Shown: positions 1 through 7,565 of the stretch, in pieces | Position numbering within the stretch: position 1 is the stretch's first letter | Layout: each line of letters starts with the position of its first letter | Assembly: GCA_030623665.1 (NCBI GenBank) | Contig: JAUXLO010000020.1 | Coordinates: 1 to 12,650, forward strand | DNA: 12,650 nt | Source: Planctomycetota bacterium | GTDB taxonomy: Bacteria; Planctomycetota; Brocadiia; Brocadiales; Bathyanammoxibiaceae | Direction: 5' to 3' | Made by a program: the position numbers and the translations under genes | The notes under the pieces: model-generated | The model's database searches: none | What the model saw: only the letters and a program-made list of their open reading frames with translations | What the model was told of the DNA's origin: nothing

Positions 1-155
1 ACTTTGACATCTTTGCAGGCAAGGCAGCAGGGACAAAGACCGCCCTATTGTGTGAGGGTCGCAAACTGGGGGTGGTGGAGCAAAGCGCCGACTACCGTCT
101 GGGCAAGCTGTCCGAACTCATAGATATCACAAACAACTCAAACAAAGAACGATAA
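1..155 (+). CDS. HAD-superfamily hydrolase, C-terminal fragment
   Basis: This is the 3' end of a gene that begins outside the window; the open frame has its first complete codon at base 3 and stops at a TAA (153-155). The 50 visible residues include FDIFAGKAAGTKTALL, then SADYRLGKLSELIDI. This matches the last part of subfamily IA HAD phosphatases (phosphoglycolate phosphatase and PpaX-like), where an aspartate of the motif IV region precedes 'D..AG.AAG..T', followed by 'ADY....L.EL'. The nucleophile and motifs I to III lie outside the window, so the substrate cannot be guessed. The stop is 6 bases before the LolA-like start, which suggests co-transcription. Family assignment is by pattern from a short fragment. 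Confidence 0.6.
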   Translation, partial: FDIFAGKAAGTKTALLCEGRKLGVVEQSADYRLGKLSELIDITNNSNKER

Positions 156-161
156 AAATAC

Positions 162-878
162 ATGCGCAGGGTACTGCATATCACACTTTTCATAATAATA
201 TTAACGGTGTCTTTCAACGTAAGCGGCCTTTCACTCTGCGCCAACGAGAGGCTAGACCTGGAGGCAGTGCTGGACAACATGGACGCTGCAAGCATGGATT
301 TCGAGTCCATACAGGCAGACATTACCTATACCAGGACCATCTTTCTGCTGGATGAGGAGGACGTCTCCGAGGGGACATTGCGCTATAAGAAACCCAAGAA
401 ACTACGGCTTGAGTTTGAACCACCAAGAAACGAGATAGACATCTCCAATGGAGAATATTTCTGGATCTATAAACCCGAGGAAAAACAGGTCGAGAAATAT
501 AAGCTCGCCGAGGGTGATACAACAGAGCTGAACTTCTTCGAATTCGGTTACGAAGGCTCTGTGGAAAAAGCCAAGAAGAATTACTCTATAGAAATTGTAT
601 CCGACCCTGACGCAGAAGGGTCGGAAGAAAATGACACAGGTATATATATATTGAAGTTGACCCCCAGACCTTCAGCCGTTGAAATGCCCCAGTATAATGA
701 GATAATACTGTGGGTAGACGACGGCATCTGGCTGCCCGTACGGATGGAACTCTATGAAAGCGAGGGTGAGGTAATAAACCGTATTGAGCTTTGGGAGATT
801 AAGATAAACGAACCGCTGGACGATGACATCTTCCAGTTCGAAATACCAGATGGAGTGGAAGTAATTGAGCCCCTGTAG
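162..878 (+). CDS. LolA-like outer-membrane lipoprotein carrier / sorting protein
   Basis: The product (238 aa) resembles periplasmic LolA-family proteins, which bind acyl chains of lipoproteins or other lipids in a half-barrel and carry them across the periplasm. A signal peptide is visible: MRR, a hydrophobic stretch at residues 8-24, and a plausible signal peptidase I site after LCA (about residue 27). There is no proper lipobox. Family hallmarks are the 'G.LRYKKPKKLRLEF..P' block (71-88), 'G.YFWIYKPEEKQVE' (97-111), 'WVDDGIWLPVRMELYE' (184-199) and the C-terminal 'N.PLDDDIFQFEIPDGVEVI' (216-236). The length is normal for LolA. No clear Shine-Dalgarno is seen, so translation may be coupled to the HAD gene 6 bases upstream. 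The following radical SAM genes suggest a lipid or envelope role, which is inference. The true ligand could differ from lipoproteins, as in other LolA-like proteins. Confidence 0.75.
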   Translation: MRRVLHITLFIIILTVSFNVSGLSLCANERLDLEAVLDNMDAASMDFESIQADITYTRTIFLLDEEDVSEGTLRYKKPKKLRLEFEPPRNEIDISNGEYFWIYKPEEKQVEKYKLAEGDTTELNFFEFGYEGSVEKAKKNYSIEIVSDPDAEGSEENDTGIYILKLTPRPSAVEMPQYNEIILWVDDGIWLPVRMELYESEGEVINRIELWEIKINEPLDDDIFQFEIPDGVEVIEPL

Positions 879-903
879 GTACAGGGCCTTCCCTGACAGG
901 GGC
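869..903 (+). repeat. Inverted repeat overlapping the stop codon of the LolA-like gene
   Basis: GCCCCTGT (869-876) and ACAGGGGC (896-903) are exact reverse complements and would form an 8-bp GC-rich stem. The intervening bases hold further complementarity (CCCTGTA 871-877 with TACAGGG 880-886), so alternative folds compete. The stop codon TAG (876-878) lies inside the structure. It is followed by C and an A-run, not a T-run, so it is not a canonical intrinsic terminator for plus-strand transcription. It could protect a 3' end or attenuate reading into the radical SAM genes. Confidence 0.45.
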
Positions 904-955
904 CAAAAAAGTAAAATCTTATAGCCCTTACGCAGACTAACAAAAGGGATAACAC

Positions 956-2437
956 GTGAGGATACTGCTCTTCTCCATGCCGGACATGGCACCCGAGTTT
1001 ATGAGGTCATGGCAAGCGCCTAATCTGGCGCTTTCTTCTATCACCGGCAACATAAAGGGTCACGAGGTCCACATAGCCGACCTCATCCTGGCAAGGAACC
1101 GGTTGAAAGAGACCATAGAGGGCCTGCTTAATGATTACAAGCCGGACGTAGTCGGCCTCAGCGCAATGAGCTTCCAATTCCACACGGCCAGGTGCATTGC
1201 CGCCCTTATCAAAAAGATTAACAAGGACATTAAGACCGTTCTGGGCGGTTATCATGCGACCCTTATGTATGAAGAAATTGTGGATACGGGCGAGGCTGAA
1301 CCATTCGATTTTATCCTGCGCGGCGAAGGCGACCTGAGCTTCGGCGAACTACTCCGGGCAATAGAGGGTAAGGCACCCTACGAAGACGTCAAGGGCCTGT
1401 CCTTCCGCCACATGGGTACGTTCGTCCATAATCCCCCACGACCCCTGGAGGACCTTTCAAATATAGCCGTTCCCAACAGGACTAACAGGGTATTGAGAGG
1501 CTACCTCTTCAGCGCAAGACAACTGGACATTATCGAGACCTCGCGCGGCTGCACGATGCCATGCAACTTCTGCAGTATGAACCAGATGTACGGCAGGAGC
1601 TTCAGGATGTATGCCATAGAGCGGGTCATCGAGGATATAGCCAACGCAAAGAAACAGGGGGCAAGATACGTGGCCATTGCAGACGACAACATCTGCCTGA
1701 ACCTAAAAAGGTTAGAGGAACTGTGCGATGCAATTATTCGCGCCGGACACAACGACATCGCCTACGTAGTGCAGGCAAGCAGCACGGGAATGTCATCCTC
1801 CGCCAGGCTTATAGAAAAAATGGCCCGGGCCGGCTTTGAGATCGTCTTCCTGGGTATAGAAAACGTCTCGGAGCGCAACCTGAAATTGATGAAAAAAGGT
1901 AACATATTAGATAAAACAAAACAAGCTATTGAGTACCTGCACAAGTATAATATATTGATAGTAGGTGGTATGATCCTCGGACACGCCGAGGACGGGGAAG
2001 AAGACATTGCCCAAAACTACGAGTTCTTTGACAAAAACGATATCGACTTCTTCGCCGACCAGGTAATCACTCCATACCCAAAGACCGGTATGAGGGAAGA
2101 GCTCCTAAAAGAAAACTTGATTACCAATCCCCATGACTATCGCAAGTATAACGGCTTCTGGGCCAACGTCCGCACAAAACACCTCAGCTCCGAGGAACTG
2201 CAGTTTCTAAAATGGAAATACCGGCGAAAATATTCAACCTTCTATAAAACCACGCCCGTATTCAAGTACAGGTTCCCGCTGGTAGACCTGCTCAGGGTCT
2301 TTGCGCTCAGGCCGTACTATAGAATGAAGGACGCGGTAAGGGCCTTCGGCAAAACAGAACGGGAGGTATTCGAGGACCGAATGCAGCAATTTAACAGCCT
2401 GAACGATTTCCCAGAATTAAACACGTTGGCACACTAG
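956..2437 (+). CDS. Cobalamin-binding-type radical SAM protein (first of a tandem pair)
   Basis: A 493-aa protein of the B12-binding/radical SAM class (BchE/HpnP-like architecture). Residues 1-140 look like a Rossmann-type cobalamin-binding domain, with 'MRILLFSMPD', 'YKPDVVGLSAMSF' (61-73), 'VLGGYHATL' (95-103) and 'LRGEGD' (121-126). The classical DxHxxG base-off motif is not seen, as in much of this class. The radical SAM core starts near 190 with 'ETSRGCTMPCNFC', giving the CxxxCxxC cluster ligands C199, C203 and C206. 'FLGIENVSE' and 'TPYPKTGMREEL' follow. The start is GTG, chosen because AAGGGA (944-949) sits 6 bases upstream and homology to the next gene begins at the same residue. The C-terminal ~110 residues are family-specific. 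The reaction (methylation, ring formation, C-C coupling or other) cannot be deduced. Confidence 0.85.
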   Translation: MRILLFSMPDMAPEFMRSWQAPNLALSSITGNIKGHEVHIADLILARNRLKETIEGLLNDYKPDVVGLSAMSFQFHTARCIAALIKKINKDIKTVLGGYHATLMYEEIVDTGEAEPFDFILRGEGDLSFGELLRAIEGKAPYEDVKGLSFRHMGTFVHNPPRPLEDLSNIAVPNRTNRVLRGYLFSARQLDIIETSRGCTMPCNFCSMNQMYGRSFRMYAIERVIEDIANAKKQGARYVAIADDNICLNLKRLEELCDAIIRAGHNDIAYVVQASSTGMSSSARLIEKMARAGFEIVFLGIENVSERNLKLMKKGNILDKTKQAIEYLHKYNILIVGGMILGHAEDGEEDIAQNYEFFDKNDIDFFADQVITPYPKTGMREELLKENLITNPHDYRKYNGFWANVRTKHLSSEELQFLKWKYRRKYSTFYKTTPVFKYRFPLVDLLRVFALRPYYRMKDAVRAFGKTEREVFEDRMQQFNSLNDFPELNTLAH

Positions 2438-2438
2438 G

Positions 2439-3932
2439 ATGAAGATACTATTACTCTCAATGCCCGACTGTACGCCGCTTTTCAACCTGAAGCGTTGGAG
2501 ACCCCCCAACCTGGCCATGCCCTCTCTGGCCGGCAACCTCGAGGGCCATGAGGTCCGCATCGGCGACCTGCTGCTAAACAGAGATACAATAAAGCGGACC
2601 ATTACAGAATTAATAAACGACTACAAACCCGACGTGGTGGGCACAAGCGCCATGAGCTTCCAATTTGACACGGCAAAGAGGATAGCAGCCCTGATAAAAG
2701 ACATAAGAAAAGAAACCACAATCGTGTTGGGTGGTTACCACGCCACCCTGCTCCACAACGAGCTATGTACGTCCGACGAGAGTAAACCATTTGACTACGT
2801 TGTAAGAGGTGAAGGAGAGTCTACGTTCGCCGAGCTAATGGATGCGCTCCAGGGCAAGCGGAGCCTTGACTCCGTACGTGGCCTCTCTTACCGTAACGGC
2901 AACGGGTTCACCCACAACACCCACAGGCCGCCGGAAGACCTGGATAAGCTGAAACTTCCTGACAGGACAAAGAGACTTTGGCCTGGTAACAACTTCAACG
3001 GCCACATACTCGACATAGTAGAGACGTCCAGGGGCTGCACCATGCCCTGCAATTTCTGCTGTATGGAGAAGATGTACGGAAAAAGTTTTAGGACCTACAG
3101 CATACCGCGTGTCGTAGAAGATATCGGAAACTGCAAGAAGCTGGGCACCGGTTACATTATCTTCTCAGACGATAACATCTGTCTCGATATCAAGAGGTTT
3201 GAGGAGTTATGCGATGCCATATCAGATGCCGGACACAACGACATAAACTACATAGTACAGGCCTCCAGCTCGGGTATAGCCTCCTCTGATAAACTCGTCG
3301 AAAAGATGGCACGGGCCGGGTTTAAGATAGTCTTCCTGGGGATAGAGAACGTCTCGGAAGAGAACCTGCGAAGGCTCAAGAAGGGCAACATCATCAAAAG
3401 CACCCGACTGGCCGTGAAGAAGCTGCACGATAACGATATCATGGTGACCGGCGGCATCATCCTGGGCAACCCAGATGATAAGGAAGAGGCCATTGCCAAC
3501 AACTACCGCTTCCTCAAGGAGCTTGATATAGATTTCTACGCAGATCAGATACTTACCCCCTACCCCAAGACCCCTATAAGGGACGAGATGCTCCAAATGG
3601 GCCTTATAACCAATGAACATAACTATAGGAGATACAACACCTTCTGGGCCAATATAAAGACTAACCATCTTTCTCCCGACGAGATACAATTCCTGCGGTG
3701 GAAATACAACACGCTCTACGGAGATAATATGCTGGCCACCAAGACATACAGAAGGAATCACCCCCTGGTTTACCTCATGGTAAACTACTTCTGGAGGCCC
3801 CTGGACAGATTGAGAAACCACCTCTTCGGTAATAACATCACCGAAAGGGAACGCTATAAAGCAGCCATGCAAAGCGCCGAGGAGACTAACAGTTTTCCAG
3901 ACCTCTTTAATGACAACGACGGGGCTGGCTGA
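2439..3932 (+). CDS. Cobalamin-binding-type radical SAM protein (second of a tandem pair)
   Basis: A 497-aa close paralogue of the preceding gene, colinear along the whole length. It starts one base after the upstream TAG, so translation is probably coupled. The N-terminal cobalamin-binding-like domain carries 'YKPDVVGTSAMSFQF' (62-76), 'VLGGYHATL' (96-104) and 'VRGEGESTF' (122-130). The radical SAM ligands are C200, C204 and C207 in 'SRGCTMPCNFCCM'; the second copy has an additional adjacent cysteine (C208), where the first has S207. 'SDDNICLDIKRFEELCDAI' and 'TPYPKTPIRDEM' match the first copy closely. The C-termini diverge most. Such a pair could form a heterodimer or act on successive steps, which is inference. 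No substrate-defining motif is recognised. Confidence 0.85.
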   Translation: MKILLLSMPDCTPLFNLKRWRPPNLAMPSLAGNLEGHEVRIGDLLLNRDTIKRTITELINDYKPDVVGTSAMSFQFDTAKRIAALIKDIRKETTIVLGGYHATLLHNELCTSDESKPFDYVVRGEGESTFAELMDALQGKRSLDSVRGLSYRNGNGFTHNTHRPPEDLDKLKLPDRTKRLWPGNNFNGHILDIVETSRGCTMPCNFCCMEKMYGKSFRTYSIPRVVEDIGNCKKLGTGYIIFSDDNICLDIKRFEELCDAISDAGHNDINYIVQASSSGIASSDKLVEKMARAGFKIVFLGIENVSEENLRRLKKGNIIKSTRLAVKKLHDNDIMVTGGIILGNPDDKEEAIANNYRFLKELDIDFYADQILTPYPKTPIRDEMLQMGLITNEHNYRRYNTFWANIKTNHLSPDEIQFLRWKYNTLYGDNMLATKTYRRNHPLVYLMVNYFWRPLDRLRNHLFGNNITERERYKAAMQSAEETNSFPDLFNDNDGAG

Positions 3933-3997
3933 CCTTTCCCTTGCCTTTCAGCAGATTGAGAAGTATAATCACTAATCTGTAACTCAAGGAATATATT

Positions 3998-5200
3998 ATG
4001 CCTACAGCACCAACCGTATCCATAGCCCGCTGCAACGATTACAATGTGCCCCGGGTCTACACGGCCGTAAAGGAGACCCTGGAGCAGGTAAACGGCATCC
4101 ATAAACTGGTAGGCCAGAAGAAGAAGGTGCTGCTTAAATTGAATCTTCTCTCTTCCTCTCTGGGGCCTGAGTACGCAGTAAACACGCATCCCGCAGTAGT
4201 AAGGGCGTTGGTCGATTTCTTCCAAAAAGACGTTGGCGCCGAGGTTTACATCGGTGACTCCTGCGGCAGCCTCAGAACCGGCTCCACCAACAAGGCCTTC
4301 AAGGTTACAAGGCTAGATAAGGTGGCCGAGAACACAGGGGCCAAGTGGATCAACTTCGACCAGGATAAGCATATCGAGGTCAAAAAGAGCAACGGCGCAA
4401 CCCTTCCGACCTTCCGCATGGCAAGGACGGTAAAGGACGTAGACCTGATAGTCTCTGTCCCAAAGCTAAAGACACATGGACTCACAAAGTACACGGGCGC
4501 GTTAAAGAATACCCTTGGCGTCATACCTGCCAAAGGAAAGAAGAATGTCCACGTCCAGGCGCCCAAGCCAAGCAACTTTGCCCATGCCCTGATAGACATC
4601 TATGAAGAGGTCAGGCCCCACCTCACCCTGATGGACGCCGTTGTGGGCATGGAGGGTAACGGGCCCAATGCAGGCGACCCTAGAAAGGTCGGCCTCATCA
4701 TCGCCAGTAACAACGGGGTTGCCCTGGATGCCGTAGCGTCAAGCATAATTGGATACGAGCCCCTCGGCATACCCACTATCAGATATGCACAAGATCGGGG
4801 CCTGGGGACAGCCGACCTGAATAAAATCGATATAAAAGGTGAGCGGATTAGCGACGTTTCTATACCTGATTTCAAGAAACCTGGCAACATTGCGAAGGAT
4901 TTCGCCGTTAACCTCTTACCGGGATTCCTCTTTGCAAAGATGATGGACGTTTCTTGTGACTCATATTCCACCGTCTATGCACCCAACTGCACGAAATGTT
5001 ACGCCTGTATCAAGAACTGTCCCGTCCAGGCCATAACGCCAACCGGAAACAATGATACCGCTCGCGTAGACAAAGAGAAGTGCATCGGGTGCTTCTGCTG
5101 TGATGAGGTATGTGATTACAAGGCCATCGTCATGGAGCGTCACACCATCGGCAAGGTGTTCTTGAAAATAGCTGAACTCATAGGCGCAGAGAGAACGTAG
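3998..5200 (+). CDS. DUF362 protein with C-terminal 2x[4Fe-4S] ferredoxin domain
   Basis: A 400-aa cytoplasmic protein. Residues 1-310 match the DUF362 family: 'VLLKLNLL' (44-51), 'THPAVVRALVDF', 'VYIGDS' (83-88), 'VSVPKLKTHGLTKYTGALKNTLGV' region (152-175), and 'DAVVGMEGNGPNAGDPRKVG' (213-232). The C-terminal part is a bacterial-type two-cluster ferredoxin: C331, C334, C337 and C341-P, then C362, C365, C368 and C372. DUF362 has no settled biochemical role to my knowledge; the clusters imply electron transfer or a redox-linked reaction. The gene has a good Shine-Dalgarno (AAGGA, 3986-3990) 7 bases before ATG. It lies 65 bases after the radical SAM pair, so it could supply electrons to those enzymes, a context-based guess only. 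No signal peptide or membrane span is visible. Confidence 0.85.
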   Translation: MPTAPTVSIARCNDYNVPRVYTAVKETLEQVNGIHKLVGQKKKVLLKLNLLSSSLGPEYAVNTHPAVVRALVDFFQKDVGAEVYIGDSCGSLRTGSTNKAFKVTRLDKVAENTGAKWINFDQDKHIEVKKSNGATLPTFRMARTVKDVDLIVSVPKLKTHGLTKYTGALKNTLGVIPAKGKKNVHVQAPKPSNFAHALIDIYEEVRPHLTLMDAVVGMEGNGPNAGDPRKVGLIIASNNGVALDAVASSIIGYEPLGIPTIRYAQDRGLGTADLNKIDIKGERISDVSIPDFKKPGNIAKDFAVNLLPGFLFAKMMDVSCDSYSTVYAPNCTKCYACIKNCPVQAITPTGNNDTARVDKEKCIGCFCCDEVCDYKAIVMERHTIGKVFLKIAELIGAERT

Positions 5201-5318
5201 AATTCCGGTTCTAAGGAACTAATCCTCCCATTACCGCCCACCTTGGCAAGCTGGTTGGTCTTTTCTTTTACAATACACCCTAAAATCGCAGCGTACTCTT
5301 ACCCGGAAAGGAAGCAAG

Positions 5319-6668
5319 ATGCAGTGGCACAAGATATTCCTCCCAGAAATTACGGAACTTATTGAACAGCGGTCACTTAAAGAGCTAGGAGAATTCCTCC
5401 GCAGGCTGCACCCCGCTGATATTGTAGACATCCTCAGAGACCTGCCCTCCGCCGACAGGGTCCTGGCATTCAGGGTCTTAGACAAGGCAAAGCTCGCCTG
5501 GGTATTCTCCCTCTTCGAGCCCGAAGAACAAGAGGAACTCTTAAAGCTGTTTACAGAACAGAAGGTCAAGGAGATCCTCCTGGAAATGGACTCAGACGAC
5601 AGGGCCCAGTTCCTGGAAGAGCTCCCCGCCGATGTGGTCAAGAGACTACTGGCGTTACTGCCCCACGACGAAAAGGAGATCACAAACCTTATACTCAACT
5701 ACCCCGACAACTCCGCAGGCAGGCTTATCACAACCGATTACATGGCGCTCAGGGCAGATAGAACCGCCGCCGGGGCCATCGAGCATATAAGGGAAACGGG
5801 TCTCGATAAAGAGACCATATACATCTGCTACGTCATAGACAAGACCAGAAAGCTCATAGGCGTAGTCTCCCTCAGGGATATAATACTCGCACAACCTTCC
5901 AAGAAGATCGGCGACATAATGAATACCCTTGTCACCCGCGTAAAGACCACTGATGACCAGGAGATAGCGGCAAAGATGATACAGAAGTACGACCTCTTGG
6001 CCGTGCCGGTGGTCGATCAGGAGGACCGGCTGGTAGGCATAGTCACCGTTGACGACGTAATAGACATCTTTGAGGAAGAGGCCACCGAGGATATGGAAAA
6101 GATGGCCGCCGTTCGCCTGCCGGAAGAAGAGTATTTCAAGGCCGATTTCCTGAAGGTGGTGAGGAAGCGCGCCACATGGCTCGTCATACTCATACTCGCC
6201 GAGACACTTACCAGCGACCTGATAGAGAACTATACCACCTCCCTGACGTCCCTTGTGGCCCTCGCCTATTTTATCCCCATGCTCACCAGCTCCGGCGGCA
6301 ACACGGGTGCCCAGTCCTCCACGCTGGTAATCCGCGCCCTGGCCATAGGCGAGGTGGGGCTTGGAGAGTGGTGGATGATCATACGCCGGGAGTTGTGGAT
6401 TGGGACCACCCTGGGGGTAATACTGGGAAGTGTGGCCTATGTCAAGGTATATCAGTCACTCGGAGATCAGACCACGGGGATTGCGGTGGGCCTGGCACTC
6501 CTTATGGTCGTCCTGCTGGGGAATATCCTGGGCGCCATAATACCCCTGATATTCAGCCGCTTGGGGTGGGACCCTGCAACGGTGTCGTCTCCCCTCATAG
6601 CCACGCTCCTCGACCTCTCGGGGCTGCTCATATACTTCGAGGTAACGCGCAGGATGCTGAGCATATGA
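5319..6668 (+). CDS. mgtE: Magnesium transporter MgtE
   Basis: A 449-aa protein with the full MgtE layout. The N-terminal superhelical regulatory domain (about 1-130, with 'LHPADIVDILRDLP' and 'MDSDDRAQFLEELP') is followed by two CBS domains (about 136-195 and 200-255) and a five-helix membrane domain (about 285-449). Signature residues are present: 'PMLTSSGGNTGAQSS' (320-334) in the pore-forming region, 'DPATVSSP' (418-425), and D432 in 'LLDLSGLLIYF', which corresponds to the conserved pore aspartate of the family. The protein imports Mg2+ through the inner membrane, with the cytoplasmic domains closing the channel when Mg2+ is abundant. Length is normal. AAAGGAAG (5307-5314) is a good ribosome-binding site just before ATG. 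The 118-base leader is too short for a complete M-box magnesium riboswitch and none is recognised. It may be transcribed separately from the upstream group. Confidence 0.95.
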   Translation: MQWHKIFLPEITELIEQRSLKELGEFLRRLHPADIVDILRDLPSADRVLAFRVLDKAKLAWVFSLFEPEEQEELLKLFTEQKVKEILLEMDSDDRAQFLEELPADVVKRLLALLPHDEKEITNLILNYPDNSAGRLITTDYMALRADRTAAGAIEHIRETGLDKETIYICYVIDKTRKLIGVVSLRDIILAQPSKKIGDIMNTLVTRVKTTDDQEIAAKMIQKYDLLAVPVVDQEDRLVGIVTVDDVIDIFEEEATEDMEKMAAVRLPEEEYFKADFLKVVRKRATWLVILILAETLTSDLIENYTTSLTSLVALAYFIPMLTSSGGNTGAQSSTLVIRALAIGEVGLGEWWMIIRRELWIGTTLGVILGSVAYVKVYQSLGDQTTGIAVGLALLMVVLLGNILGAIIPLIFSRLGWDPATVSSPLIATLLDLSGLLIYFEVTRRMLSI

Positions 6669-6711
6669 GGCATGATGTTGCAACTTGGCTGTAGGGGTAC
6701 AACATATCGCG

Positions 6712-6729
6712 CCCCTGCTTTTGCTGGGG
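6712..6729. repeat. Short hairpin in the spacer between convergent genes
   Basis: CCCCTGC (6712-6718), a TTTT loop and GCTGGGG (6723-6729) form a small hairpin with one T-T mismatch. It lies in the 69-base spacer where mgtE and the chelatase-like gene converge. An ATGTTG/CAACAT inverted repeat lies just before it (about 6674-6705). Neither is followed by a clear T-run on either strand, so a role in transcription termination is possible but weakly supported. Confidence 0.3.
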
Positions 6730-6737
6730 TCTAAGAA

Positions 6738-7562
6738 TTAACGGAGATAGGGTGCCGCCTGCCCCTCTATCCAGCCTGTGATATTCGGGTGGGGCAGGAG
6801 CGGACTTCCGAACCGGAACTCAAGCCCCTCTAACCTCTCCTTTATACCCTCCTCGATGCCGCCGCTTGCCAGGACATAGGGTATCACAAGTACGCGCGAA
6901 TCTGCGCCTGACTTCTCCACCATCTCCCTCAGGGCCCTGGTGGCCTCCTCCTGGACCTCCCTGGGGGCATCGTCACGCACCGTGGCAACCAGGACGTCCC
7001 TAAAACCACCCGCCTCCTTTACAAACCGGCCGACCTGCTCCATATCCCTGAGCCACAACTCATTAAACTCCGGCTCGTTTGGGCCGTGACCCACCAGCAC
7101 CACCACCTCATCCGGCGGCTCTTCACTGAGTTCTCTGGCCCTCTCAAGGACGATCTCAGAGACCAGGGGTGATGCGTCCAGCGCTCCGGTCATTACAAAA
7201 TTGACGTCACCCTTTATTTGTCTCCGGGGGTGGTCAGGGTCAAGACCCAGCAGGCGTCTGGTATTATAAATGATGGGGCTGTGAGACGATATAAAGAGCG
7301 GCACGGTTATTATAAGCCCTACGCCTCTGTTCTCGAGCCTGGTCACCGCCTCCTGTATAGACGCCTGGTCCGCCATGCCAAAGGCGATGTCAATATTGTA
7401 GTCCCCTTCCAGCGGCCTTACCGCATCCCTGACCTGCTCGTTCCACAAGGCAATCTTACTGCCGTGCGCCAGGACCAGTATCCCCTTCTCACCCTGAGCG
7501 GCATGTGCCTGCAAAGTACTTATAACAGACAAGGCTAAGACAAAACTGACAATTGGGACCAT
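6738..7562 (-). CDS. Exported CbiX-like (sirohydrochlorin cobaltochelatase family) protein
   Basis: A 274-aa protein with two CbiX-type halves. The first half has 'GILVLAHGS' (27-35) with H33, and 'VPLFISSHSPI' (87-97) with H94, at the spacing expected for the two metal-chelating histidines of class II chelatases. The second half begins 'VVVLVGHGPNEPEF' (153-166) with H159, but at the place of its second histidine it reads 'IPYVLASGGIEEGI', so it is probably not catalytic. Unusually, residues 1-20 look like a signal peptide (VPIVSFVLALSVISTLQAHA, cut before AQ), although the N-region has no lysine or arginine. Cobalt or iron insertion into tetrapyrroles is normally cytoplasmic, so an exported copy is odd. 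GGAGGAGG at the end of der is its ribosome-binding site, and the start is 3 bases past der's stop. It may be a metal-binding or tetrapyrrole-handling relative and not a biosynthetic chelatase. Confidence 0.75.
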   Translation of the reverse strand: MVPIVSFVLALSVISTLQAHAAQGEKGILVLAHGSKIALWNEQVRDAVRPLEGDYNIDIAFGMADQASIQEAVTRLENRGVGLIITVPLFISSHSPIIYNTRRLLGLDPDHPRRQIKGDVNFVMTGALDASPLVSEIVLERARELSEEPPDEVVVLVGHGPNEPEFNELWLRDMEQVGRFVKEAGGFRDVLVATVRDDAPREVQEEATRALREMVEKSGADSRVLVIPYVLASGGIEEGIKERLEGLEFRFGSPLLPHPNITGWIEGQAAPYLR

Positions 7563-7565
7563 GAA

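Noticed and set aside
3222..3872. Long open frame of 216 codons on the minus strand inside the second radical SAM gene
   Set aside because: It lies wholly antisense to a gene with clear catalytic motifs, has no ribosome-binding site, and its protein has the biased composition typical of a shadow frame.
5201..5318. Possible M-box magnesium riboswitch in the mgtE leader
   Set aside because: The spacer is only 118 bases and shows none of the conserved M-box segments I know.
5305..5318. GGAAAGGAAGCA resembling the SRP RNA core GGAAGGAAGCA
   Set aside because: It lacks the flanking SRP helix sequences and is fully explained as the mgtE ribosome-binding site.
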